DNA of 64,000 bases, taken from assembly GCA_965194535.1 (NCBI GenBank), contig OZ239145.1:496001-560000 (forward strand), read 5' to 3'. This DNA is from Verrucolacustris abundans. GTDB lineage: Bacteria; Verrucomicrobiota; Verrucomicrobiia; Methylacidiphilales; Verrucolacustridaceae. Within the stretch, counting starts at the first letter, position 1. Every line of letters begins with the position of its first letter. Of this stretch, positions 42,938 to 51,220 are shown piece by piece. The notes beneath the pieces are model-generated. The model did not search any database, was not told the origin of the DNA, and worked only from the letters and a program-made list of their open reading frames with translations. The translations under genes were made by a program, and so were the position numbers.

Positions 42938-44462
42938 ACCGATGAGCCGACCTACTCCTCCTCCTCTTTCTGCTTTACGTCGAGAACGGCGCACCCAGTC
43001 GATCAATCAGTGGATTTTCCTGCCGATCCTGATCTTCCTTTTTGCTGGGGCGAATTACATCAGTTGGAGACATTATCATCGTGCAGACTTCTCGCTGAAT
43101 CAGTTCCAGAAATTATCGGGGCAGACCCTGAATCTCCTGAAAAATCTACCTGGAGAGGTGACGTTGACCGCCTTTTTGGCCCCTGAACAAGATACTTCCG
43201 GAAGTCTGATCCAAGAAGACGTGCAGAAGTTGTTGGAGGAGTACAAGTATCGGAGCGGTGGCAAGGTGAAGGTGGAACAGGTGCAACCGTATCTGGATTT
43301 TCAGGCGGCACAAAAACTGGCCGAGAAGTTTAAGCTTACGAGTAATGAGAATGTGATCCTGGTGCAGTATGCGGATCGGTCACGGATCTTAAAAGTGGCG
43401 GAAATGGCTGAGATTGATCCTGGAGCGATGATGTCGGGGGGTGCGGCGCGGGTGAAATCCTTTGCGGCCGAGGAGAAAATTTCCTCCGCCATCAGTGGAC
43501 TTGTTCAGGGCAAGCCGGCGAAGGTTTATGTGACCTCAGGATCGGGGGAATACAATTTAAACTCTTCCGACAAAGATCCAGCAGGGTACTCGTTGTTGTC
43601 TGCACGATTGGCTTCGCAGAATGTGGAGCTGTTGCCCTTAAAATTGGGGGAGCAGGAGGGAGTTCCTGCGGATGCGGATGCGGTGATGGTGGCAGGACCG
43701 AAATTTCAGTTCCCTGCACCTTCTGTTGCGGCTTTGCAGGCGTATGTAGGTAAGCCTGGCAGGCTATTGCTTCTATTGGATCCAGGGGTTCCGACAGGTT
43801 TAGAAGGGCTCTTTGCGGAGCATGGGGTGGTGGTGGATGCGGATAAAATCTTTCGTAAGGTGGCAGTTTTAAGCACGGCGGGGTTAACCCAAGGGGTGAA
43901 TGAGGAGACGGTGGGGACACGGTATTCAGGGCATCCTGCGATTCGCTGGATTGAGACTGTGGGTGGATCGTTACGTTTTGGATCCGCTCGTTCGATCACG
44001 ATCAAGCCTGTGGTAGCGGCGAATCCCGTGAAGGCGGAAATGTTGGTAGAGACTTCGGATCGGTACTGGGCCAAGCCTTGGCCTTTAACGGCTGGGAAGA
44101 AGAGTGACTTTGTGGAAGGAGAAGATCGCAAGGGGCCATTTACTGTGGCGGCGGCGGTGGATGGGACTGTGCCCGGAGATCGGGGCAAGGAGAGTCCTGC
44201 GCTTCGAGCGGTGGTGGTGGGGTCAGCCTCGGCTTTTGCGAATCAAAATATTTCTCCGCTGGAGGTGGATTTTATGGTGAATGCGATTCAGTGGACTTTG
44301 GGGCGAAGTGACGCATTGGGAATTTCACCCAAGACACCGAAAGATTTCTCTGTATCGATGGATGAGGTGCAACAGAGAGTGATTATGTTGTCTACGCTTT
44401 TGGGAATTCCTGCGGTAACGGGAATTTTAGGTTTTCTGGTCTGGTGGCGGCGAAGGAGTTAA
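42930..44462 (+). CDS. GldG-like ABC-associated membrane protein
   Basis: A 510-residue protein with a membrane helix near residues 27-46 and another at the C-terminus (about 485-505), followed by a basic tail (WWRRRS). The large extracytoplasmic part matches the GldG/ABC-type uncharacterised transport domain: LNLLKNLPGEVTLTAFL, the KVYVTSGSGEYNL segment and LLLLDPGVPTGLEGL. It is thought to work with the permease as an accessory in export or surface assembly. The first ATG (42930) overlaps the permease gene; a second at 42942 is possible. Confidence 0.88.
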   Translation: MGKPMSRPTPPPLSALRRERRTQSINQWIFLPILIFLFAGANYISWRHYHRADFSLNQFQKLSGQTLNLLKNLPGEVTLTAFLAPEQDTSGSLIQEDVQKLLEEYKYRSGGKVKVEQVQPYLDFQAAQKLAEKFKLTSNENVILVQYADRSRILKVAEMAEIDPGAMMSGGAARVKSFAAEEKISSAISGLVQGKPAKVYVTSGSGEYNLNSSDKDPAGYSLLSARLASQNVELLPLKLGEQEGVPADADAVMVAGPKFQFPAPSVAALQAYVGKPGRLLLLLDPGVPTGLEGLFAEHGVVVDADKIFRKVAVLSTAGLTQGVNEETVGTRYSGHPAIRWIETVGGSLRFGSARSITIKPVVAANPVKAEMLVETSDRYWAKPWPLTAGKKSDFVEGEDRKGPFTVAAAVDGTVPGDRGKESPALRAVVVGSASAFANQNISPLEVDFMVNAIQWTLGRSDALGISPKTPKDFSVSMDEVQQRVIMLSTLLGIPAVTGILGFLVWWRRRS

Positions 44463-44475
44463 GTCAGATTTTGAG

Positions 44476-46233
44476 ATGAGCACCCGGTCTCTTTTAGTGG
44501 CTGTTGGTCTGATGGTGGTGATGTTGGGTGCGCTGAGTTTTCTACAGAAAAAAGTCCCTGGCACAGAGCGGATGGCGAAAGAGTCGCGTCGAATCACGGA
44601 TCTGCCTGTGCGCGAGGCGAACTGGATTGATCTGAAGGGGCCTAAAGGGGAGTTTGTTTTTCGCAAAAAGGAGGGTGGAGATTGGGAGTTAGAAAAGCCG
44701 ATTCAGGGGGCGGCAGATGGCGCAACGGTAGGACGATTGCTTTCGGAGGTGCAGTTTGTGGAAAGCCTACAGACTTTGCCCGAGGGAAAGAAAGAGGAGT
44801 CGTTGTTGCAAAGTTTCGGTTTGGGGCAACCGTCGCGAACCTTGGTGATCGGGACGAAAGAGGGTGAGTGTAAGATTGAAGTCGGAAGAGAGACGCCTGT
44901 GGCGGGTGGTGTGTACACGCGGGTTCGATCGGGACGGCAGGTGGAGCGAATTGCAGTGGTGCAGAATCAGCTTACAGAGGCGATGGATAAAGATTTAACG
45001 GGGTGGAGAGAAAAGAGAGTGCTGCCATTGGTCGTCCCTGAGGTGCAGGAACTCCTCATGCATCAAGGGACATTGGAGGTGGAGGTAAAGAAAAAGGAGA
45101 GCGGGTGGTTGATTACGAAACCTGTGGAGGCACCTGCGGATCCGACGGCGATTCAGGGGGTGTTGGGTGAAATCTCCGCTCTTAAGGCGGCTGAATTTGT
45201 GTCGGATTCGGGTGGAGATCTCGCTCTCTATGGATTGAATGCACCGACACAGTCGTTCGAGGTTCGGACGAAGGCGACGAACCGGATTTTACAAATTGGA
45301 TTAACGAGCCCAAAGGATACCAATCAGGTGTTTGCGAAAGTGTCGGATCAGGCTTCTGTTTTTCTTTTGCCTCGTTTGGCAGTTGATGGGTTGGGAAAAC
45401 TTTCGGATCGGGTAAGGGACAAGCGATTGGTGACATTAGGTCAGGTCGGGGAGATCGATGGGGTCGAAATGAGCGGGAAGGGTGGAGAGTATCGCTTGGA
45501 GAAGAGTGGTGCAGGCGGAGGATGGAAACTTGTTTTCGGGAAAAACAGCTTTTCTGCGGATGGGGTGGCTGTGCAAAAGTGGCTTGAGTCTTTGATGGAA
45601 GTTCGCGCGAACCGATTTTTACCTACGGAGGATCCTGCTCGCATGGGTCTAAGTAAACCTAAGCAAACGATCAGCCTTAAGGGGTCGGGAAAAACCAATC
45701 AGTTGGAGACGATTCAGTTGGGGGACGAAACCAAGGAGGAAGTATTTGTCAGGGGGTCAACTACTTCAGGGGCTATGGTGGTGCCTGTGTCTTTGGCGCG
45801 CGGCATTCCAGAATCACCGCTAGGTTGGTTACCCAAAAAGGTGGTGCCTGCAGACTTTGGTCCGATTGAGGGGTTAATCTGGGCCGTCGGAAGTGTTCGA
45901 AAAGAGTATCGATTAGGGGCGGATGGCCGGTGGAAGGGGGACGGGAAAGAGACGCCTAGTTTGGCGGAGTATGTAATGCGTCTGGATCAGTTGGAAGTGA
46001 CTCGATGGATGGCGCTCCCTGGTAAGGCAGAGTTGAGTAAAAGCGAGGTGGAGATTGTATTGGACGGGGAAGAGGGCAAGAAGTTGAGGATTTTTGCTTT
46101 GAAAGGGAAACCGGAAGGAGGGGCTTGGATCCGAGTAGACGGTCAGGATTGGGTGGGGGTTGTGGATCGAGGTGTTGTGGCAGGGTTGCGGCAGGATCCT
46201 GGCGGGGCGGGGGAGAAGTCACCTCAGAGGTGA
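44476..46233 (+). CDS. DUF4340-domain membrane-anchored protein
   Basis: A 585-residue protein with one N-terminal membrane helix (about residues 5-22) and repeated beta-rich DUF4340 units. These have recurring features such as LEKPIQGAADGATVGRLLSEV, the WLITKPVEAPADPTAIQGVL counterpart, and FVRGSTTSGAMVVP. The alternating W/K-rich strands recur about every 170 residues, suggesting three domain copies. DUF4340 proteins commonly follow GldG-like genes in Verrucomicrobiota and Planctomycetota; their function is unknown. It lies 13 bp after the GldG gene, in the same operon. Confidence 0.85.
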   Translation: MSTRSLLVAVGLMVVMLGALSFLQKKVPGTERMAKESRRITDLPVREANWIDLKGPKGEFVFRKKEGGDWELEKPIQGAADGATVGRLLSEVQFVESLQTLPEGKKEESLLQSFGLGQPSRTLVIGTKEGECKIEVGRETPVAGGVYTRVRSGRQVERIAVVQNQLTEAMDKDLTGWREKRVLPLVVPEVQELLMHQGTLEVEVKKKESGWLITKPVEAPADPTAIQGVLGEISALKAAEFVSDSGGDLALYGLNAPTQSFEVRTKATNRILQIGLTSPKDTNQVFAKVSDQASVFLLPRLAVDGLGKLSDRVRDKRLVTLGQVGEIDGVEMSGKGGEYRLEKSGAGGGWKLVFGKNSFSADGVAVQKWLESLMEVRANRFLPTEDPARMGLSKPKQTISLKGSGKTNQLETIQLGDETKEEVFVRGSTTSGAMVVPVSLARGIPESPLGWLPKKVVPADFGPIEGLIWAVGSVRKEYRLGADGRWKGDGKETPSLAEYVMRLDQLEVTRWMALPGKAELSKSEVEIVLDGEEGKKLRIFALKGKPEGGAWIRVDGQDWVGVVDRGVVAGLRQDPGGAGEKSPQR

Positions 46234-46263
46234 CGCGCCGACGATTTCGGTTAAGCTAGCGAT

Positions 46264-46572
46264 GTGGGTGAATCGCTAAAAGATCAAGCCAAGCGGGACC
46301 AGTCCCGGGTGAGGCCCAAAATGTATGGGTTCGCTCTCTATTTGGTAGCTGGAATCCTTTTGCTTCAGGTCCTGTTCTGTCTTTCGGTATTTGTTTTGCG
46401 ACCCTATGTGAATGCCAAGACCCCTGAGGGAATTATTCAAAGTGAAAGGGAAAAGGCGGGTGAGTGGATGGGTAACTTGACTCGTTTTCTTCAGTCGCGA
46501 ATGCATTTGGGGCTTCCCTGGAAGGGTGGTGGAGCTACGAATGCAACGAACGCACCCACGAAAAGTCCATGA
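46264..46572 (+). CDS. Small single-pass membrane protein
   Basis: A 102-residue protein with one strong transmembrane helix (FALYLVAGILLLQVLFCLSV, about residues 23-42), a basic N-terminus and a Gly/Asn/Thr-rich tail. The family is not recognised. It sits in the ABC/Gld operon, 30 bp after the DUF4340 gene and overlapping the next start by 4 bp. Its role is therefore probably tied to that system. The GTG at 46264 is used; the Met codon at 46321 is a shorter alternative. Confidence 0.6.
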   Translation: MGESLKDQAKRDQSRVRPKMYGFALYLVAGILLLQVLFCLSVFVLRPYVNAKTPEGIIQSEREKAGEWMGNLTRFLQSRMHLGLPWKGGGATNATNAPTKSP

Positions 46573-47501
46573 GCGGGGGAAAGCGGAGGACATGGATTTG
46601 GGCTGCGGTTGTGCTGGTACTTATTCAGGTCGTGGGTTTGTTTGGGTTGTTGGAGATGCGGCGAGGCGAAGGTGAAAGAGGAAAGGAGTGGGCCTTTGAT
46701 CCTGAGGCCGCGGTGGCGGAGGCTAAGGGGGAGAAGGAGTTTCGTGAGGCTTTACAAAACCTGCCAATGCCTGAGGGAACAGTCCGATTGAGTGTGTCGG
46801 CGGCTAAGGCGGCGGCTCCGCAGGTGGAGGATCTTTTAGAGCAGGCGAGAAATTTGCAAAATCGAGGCCAGTTGGATTTGGCGGAGAAGTTACTAGAGCA
46901 GGCACGTTTGCAGGATCCGAAGCATCAGCGGGTAAAGGTGGCATCGGCTCTTTTGGCAGAGGCGAGGGGGGATTCGAAAGTGGCCTTGGAACGGTGGCGG
47001 AATTTGATTCAAGGAAGTGAGGCAGGGGGAGCGGTGCGAAACTTAGCTCTGGCGCGGTCGAAAATCTTACAGGAGCGGGTGAGGTTGGAGCAGGTGACCC
47101 AGCAACGGGAGGAGACATTGGCGAAACACCCCCGAAAGATGGCTTTGGTGGGAGTTGAGGAAAGTAGTGTAGAGGGAGGAAAGCGTGTGTATTGGAGTGT
47201 GCGTGCGATTCGGGGAGTTGAGGTGCTCGATTCCCGAAAGGTGGGTGTGAGGGTGCAGTTTTTTGAAAGGGGCCCAGATGGACTTTTGAAAAAAAGTGAA
47301 TCGGGCATGGTGCGATGGGTCAAGGGTCCGCCGTTGAAGGAGGCTGATGGTTTGAGGGTGGTGACGTGTGAGCCGAAGGTGGGTGTAGGCGGAACGTATG
47401 TCGGATATACGTGGCAAATCTTTTATGATGGGGAGTTACAGGATGAGCGAATTCAGCCTGCTTCACTACGAGGAGTTTTACGTGAAAAACCTCGGAGCTG
47501 A
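46569..47501 (+). CDS. TPR-like anchored protein at the end of the ABC operon
   Basis: A 310-residue protein with an N-terminal anchor (about residues 8-27). A TPR pair follows (about 82-150; LLEQARNLQNRGQLDLAEKLL and the GDSKVALERWRNLI region), then a beta-rich C-terminal domain of about 120 residues starting at KMALVGVEE. No family name is assigned. The ATGA overlap (46569-46572) couples it to the preceding gene. Its final codons overlap the 3' end of tRNA-Asp on the opposite strand by 9 bp. Confidence 0.7.
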   Translation: MSGGKRRTWIWAAVVLVLIQVVGLFGLLEMRRGEGERGKEWAFDPEAAVAEAKGEKEFREALQNLPMPEGTVRLSVSAAKAAAPQVEDLLEQARNLQNRGQLDLAEKLLEQARLQDPKHQRVKVASALLAEARGDSKVALERWRNLIQGSEAGGAVRNLALARSKILQERVRLEQVTQQREETLAKHPRKMALVGVEESSVEGGKRVYWSVRAIRGVEVLDSRKVGVRVQFFERGPDGLLKKSESGMVRWVKGPPLKEADGLRVVTCEPKVGVGGTYVGYTWQIFYDGELQDERIQPASLRGVLREKPRS

Positions 47502-47566
47502 CGGGGCTCGAACCCGCAACCCCCGCCGTGACAGGGCGGTGCTCTAACCAATTGAGCTACAGCTCC
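47493..47566 (-). tRNA. tRNA-Asp (anticodon GTC)
   Basis: On the minus strand: acceptor GGAGCTG/CAGCTCC with discriminator G, D arm GCTC/GAGC, and anticodon loop CTGTCAC with anticodon GTC, decoding GAC/GAU. The T arm is GCGGG/CCCGT with loop TTCGAGC. No CCA is encoded. It overlaps the convergent TPR gene by 9 bp and lies 24 bp upstream of nadB on the other strand. Confidence 0.95.
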
Positions 47567-47590
47567 AATTCAGTAAGAAAGATACCTACG

Positions 47591-49207
47591 ATGGCGGGGA
47601 GACCAAGTCAGGAATTTGAGGCAGAAGTCGTGGTGGTGGGGAGTGGAATTGCGGGGCTGAGCTTTGCCTTGAAAGCAGCGGAGCATGCCCGTGTGCTTCT
47701 TTTAACGAAAAAGAACGCGGCGGAGTCGAACACCAACTACGCGCAGGGGGGAATTGCGTGTGTGACCTCATCGGAGGACTCGGCTGAGCTTCACATTCGG
47801 GACACGATGGAATCGGGAGCCGGTTTGTGCAGAGAGAGGGTCGTGAGGGAGGTCGTGCAGGATGGTCCAGCTCGAGTGGCGGAGTTGGTGGCGCTTGGCG
47901 TGAAGTTTACCGAGAGAAAAAATGGATCTCAGCAGGAACCTGATTTAGGAAAAGAGGCAGGGCACAGCAAGAGACGCGTACTGCATGCGGGTGATATTAC
48001 GGGGCGTGAGTTGGAAAAGGCATTGTTGGCGGCTGTTCGAGCCTCACCTCAAATCCGAGTTAGAGAAGACATTGTTGCGATCGACTTGGTCACTACGAAA
48101 AAGATGAAGATGAAGGGGCTCAACCGTGTTGTAGGGCTGTATGTGTTGGACTGTGCAACGCAGAGGGTTGTTGCGATTTCTGCGAAAGTGGTGGTCTTGG
48201 CGACGGGGGGTTGTGGGAAGTGTTATCTGTATACGACCAATCCTGGGATTGCGACTGGGGACGGCGTGGCGATGGCTTATCGGGCAGGTGTGGCGATTTC
48301 GAATATGGAGTTTGTTCAGTTTCACCCTACCTGTCTTTTTCATCCGTCGGCACCAAGCTTTCTGATATCGGAAGCTCTGCGGGGCGAGGGTGGGTTAGTG
48401 GTGAATGCCAAAGGTGAGGATTTCACAAAAAAGACAGACCCCCGCGGATCCTTAGCTCCGCGGGATATTGTGGCCAGAGCCATTGACGAGGAGATGAAAG
48501 AGAGCGGTGCGGTCTGTGTGTATTTGGATATTCGTGCCAAGGGATCAGATTTTCTTGAGAAACGATTTCCCGCCATCACCTCGACCTTGCGGGGCTTGGG
48601 GATTGATCCAGCAAAACAGCCCATTCCCGTGGTGCCTGCGGCTCATTACCAGTGCGGAGGAATTCCTGCCGAGTTGAACGGGACTACAGAACTGCAGGGG
48701 TTGTGGGCTTTAGGGGAGGTGGCGTGTACGGGATTACATGGGGCGAACCGACTCGCGAGTAACTCACTTCTCGAGGCACTTGTGATGGCGCATCGTGCCG
48801 CAGAAAATCTGCCCCACTACCTTAAGAAGAGTCTGGTTAAGATTTCTATTCCTAATTGGAAAGAGGGGCAGGCTCACGACGCGGATGAGATGGTCGTCAT
48901 CACACACAACTGGAAAGAGATTCGTCAGTTGATGTGGGACTATGTGGGAATCGCGAGAACGACCAAACGATTGAGGAGAGCCCAATCGCGCTTACGACTG
49001 CTTCTGGAGGAGGTACAGGAGTTTTACTGGAATTTCCGTGTCACTGGGGATCTTCTGGAGCTTAGAAACCTGGCGCTCTGCGCGGCTTTGATTGTGGAAT
49101 CTTCTCTAGCACGTAAAGAGAGCCGGGGACTCAATGCCAACGCGGATTATCCAAAGCTACTGAAGGCGCCTAAAGATACAGTGATTCGAGCAGGGAGTAT
49201 TCGCTAG
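47591..49207 (+). CDS. nadB: L-aspartate oxidase
   Basis: A 538-residue flavoenzyme. The FAD motif VVVVGSGIAGLSFALKAAEHA is at the N-terminus, followed by NTNYAQGGIACV, RRVLHAGDITGRELE and HYQCGGIPAELNG. The GLHGANRLASNSLLEALV signature distinguishes NadB/SdhA-type flavoproteins. It oxidises aspartate to iminoaspartate in NAD synthesis, with oxygen or fumarate as acceptor. The start at 47591 has AGAAAG upstream; the longer frame from 47528 overlaps tRNA-Asp. The rest of the NAD pathway (nadA, nadC) is not adjacent. Confidence 0.95.
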   Translation: MAGRPSQEFEAEVVVVGSGIAGLSFALKAAEHARVLLLTKKNAAESNTNYAQGGIACVTSSEDSAELHIRDTMESGAGLCRERVVREVVQDGPARVAELVALGVKFTERKNGSQQEPDLGKEAGHSKRRVLHAGDITGRELEKALLAAVRASPQIRVREDIVAIDLVTTKKMKMKGLNRVVGLYVLDCATQRVVAISAKVVVLATGGCGKCYLYTTNPGIATGDGVAMAYRAGVAISNMEFVQFHPTCLFHPSAPSFLISEALRGEGGLVVNAKGEDFTKKTDPRGSLAPRDIVARAIDEEMKESGAVCVYLDIRAKGSDFLEKRFPAITSTLRGLGIDPAKQPIPVVPAAHYQCGGIPAELNGTTELQGLWALGEVACTGLHGANRLASNSLLEALVMAHRAAENLPHYLKKSLVKISIPNWKEGQAHDADEMVVITHNWKEIRQLMWDYVGIARTTKRLRRAQSRLRLLLEEVQEFYWNFRVTGDLLELRNLALCAALIVESSLARKESRGLNANADYPKLLKAPKDTVIRAGSIR

Positions 49208-49246
49208 GGAGATGCTTTGGCGATCGATCCCAACCGGGAATTGGGA

Positions 49247-51139
49247 TTAGGAATTCTTTGCTTCGCGCCACCAAGCGAGGAATGCCAGAACAGACCAAAG
49301 GGAGCGGCGATGATCGGCTTTGTGGCTTAAATGTTCTTGGGTCATTCTTTGAACTGTTGCTGGATCGAGAATCCCTGTTGAAGCCACAAGAGAGGGTTGG
49401 GTGAGATCCTGAGCCCATTCCCGAAGATCCTGTTGAAGCCAAGAAGCGACAGGCATAGCAAAACCGGCTTTTTTGCGGTGAAGAATCTCATGGGGGAGGT
49501 CGTTTTTGAGGGCTTCACGAAGAATCAGCTTTGTCTGGCGCCCGCGCATTTTGTAGTCGGAACGAAGGGAGAAGGCGTGGGTCACGAGGTCAGGATCCAG
49601 AAATGGGACTCGGACCTCGAGAGAGTGGGCCATGCTAGCGCGGTCGACTTTTGTTAGGACACACTCTTGAAGGTAAAGTTTGGTGCAAAGGTAGAAGATT
49701 CGTTCGAGGCCGCCTGAGAGGCCGCTACGGTAAACAAGACGAGTCACATCTTCAAAAGCGTTATGGCGCTGGAGTTGGTGGCGGGCATCGGGGGAGAGAA
49801 GGTCGTGCCGTTCACTGTTGCCGCAGGCTCCCATCCAGAGGAGGAAACGAATTTCAGCGGGCAGACCGAGTCCTTTGAGGAACTGGGCCATGAGAAAAGG
49901 AAGGCTTTTGTAGTTGTGGGAAACGGGAAGGCGTTGGATGAGATGGTTGATGGCAACGCGGACGCCTACGGGGAGGAAGGAGAGGCGCTCGACGAGAAGA
50001 TGGGCTTGAAAGCTGGGGTATCCTGCAAACAGTTCATCTCCGCCATCCCCGCCTAGAACGGTCTTCACCTTTCCAGCGGCCAAACGGGCAAGAAACCATG
50101 TCGGCACTAGGGAGGCATCTCCCAAAGGTTCATCGAGACCGCGGTAGATGGCAGGGATGGCTCCGGCAACGTCTTTCGCAGTAAGGGTCTGGTGGTGGTG
50201 TTCGGTGCCCACCTTGCGAGCGACCATTTCGGCGAAGGGAAGTTCGTTGTAGGAGGCCTCCTGAAAACCGATCGAGAAGGAGTGAAGTTTCTTTTGAGCC
50301 AAAGGGGCGGCAAGGGCGGCTACGGCGCTGGAGTCGATTCCTCCGCTGAGCAGGATGCCGACTTCCACATCACTTCGGAGTTGGTAGCGGACAGCTTCGC
50401 GAAGAAGTTCGCGAGTTGTTTGGGCGGACTCATCAAATGTTCCTGCCCCGACGGGATTATCCTCGATCGGAAGATCATAAAAATATTCGGTTCGGCGGCT
50501 GGCTGGAGACCAGGAGAGAAGCTGACCAGGCTCTAGTTTTCGAACTCCCGCATAAGCTGTTGAGGGAGCAGGAATGTAACCGAGAGCGAGGTACTTGTTG
50601 ACCGAGGCGGGATCCAAGCCAGGTCGAAAATCGGGAAATCGGAGAAGAGAGCGAAGTTCAGAAGCAAAGAGGAGCTCACCACGGTGGTTGGCGTAGTAGA
50701 GAGGTTTGATCCCAAGGGGGTCACGGACGAGGGTGAGACGTTTTTCAGCAGAGTCCCAGATGGCAAAGGCGAACATGCCGTTGAGACGAGATAGGCAGGA
50801 GGCTCCATCTTCTGCCCACGCTTGAAGGAGGACCTCCGTGTCGGATTGGGTGCGAAAGGTGGCTCCGCGGGCTTCGAGGTCACGACGAAGTTCCAGATAG
50901 TTGTAAATTTCTCCGTTAAAAACAATGTGCCAGCGTCCATCGGAGGAGGACATGGGTTGTGCTCCACCAGAAAGATCCAGAATGCTGAGTCGACGGTGGC
51001 CAAGGCGGACAGCGGGGTCGGAGTAAGCGCCGTGTGCATCAGGACCTCGGTGGGTTAGGGCATCGGTCATTTTGGATAGGGCGAGCTCCGGTTTTTCCGG
51101 GGCGTGACGGTGGGTGGTAAATCCTGCAATGCCGCACAT
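49247..51139 (-). CDS. asnB: Glutamine-hydrolysing asparagine synthetase
   Basis: A 630-residue AsnB-type enzyme. The class II glutaminase domain starts with Cys2 (MCGIAGF), followed by RGPDAHG, FNGEIYNY and SDTEVLL. The synthetase domain has the PP-loop LLSGGIDSSAVAAL and LGGDGGDELFAGY. It makes asparagine, or amidates a different acid; similar AsnB copies serve in capsule or exopolysaccharide loci. The neighbouring ArnT-like glycosyltransferase gives mild support for the latter. A promoter 8 bp upstream of the ATG suggests a leaderless transcript. Confidence 0.93.
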   Translation of the reverse strand: MCGIAGFTTHRHAPEKPELALSKMTDALTHRGPDAHGAYSDPAVRLGHRRLSILDLSGGAQPMSSSDGRWHIVFNGEIYNYLELRRDLEARGATFRTQSDTEVLLQAWAEDGASCLSRLNGMFAFAIWDSAEKRLTLVRDPLGIKPLYYANHRGELLFASELRSLLRFPDFRPGLDPASVNKYLALGYIPAPSTAYAGVRKLEPGQLLSWSPASRRTEYFYDLPIEDNPVGAGTFDESAQTTRELLREAVRYQLRSDVEVGILLSGGIDSSAVAALAAPLAQKKLHSFSIGFQEASYNELPFAEMVARKVGTEHHHQTLTAKDVAGAIPAIYRGLDEPLGDASLVPTWFLARLAAGKVKTVLGGDGGDELFAGYPSFQAHLLVERLSFLPVGVRVAINHLIQRLPVSHNYKSLPFLMAQFLKGLGLPAEIRFLLWMGACGNSERHDLLSPDARHQLQRHNAFEDVTRLVYRSGLSGGLERIFYLCTKLYLQECVLTKVDRASMAHSLEVRVPFLDPDLVTHAFSLRSDYKMRGRQTKLILREALKNDLPHEILHRKKAGFAMPVASWLQQDLREWAQDLTQPSLVASTGILDPATVQRMTQEHLSHKADHRRSLWSVLAFLAWWREAKNS

Positions 51140-51147
51140 AGGTGAAT

Positions 51148-51176
51148 AGAATCGACTGAAGTGGGTGTTGATTCAA
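51148..51176 (-). promoter_or_regulatory. Candidate asnB promoter
   Basis: On the minus strand: TTGAAT (51176-51171), 17 bp, GATTCT (51153-51148), then 8 bases to the ATG at 51139. The predicted mRNA is leaderless or nearly so. Confidence 0.4.
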
Positions 51177-51220
51177 GGCTCGAGCTTGGATGATTTCGTG
51201 AATCGAGGCAGGATCGAGGG

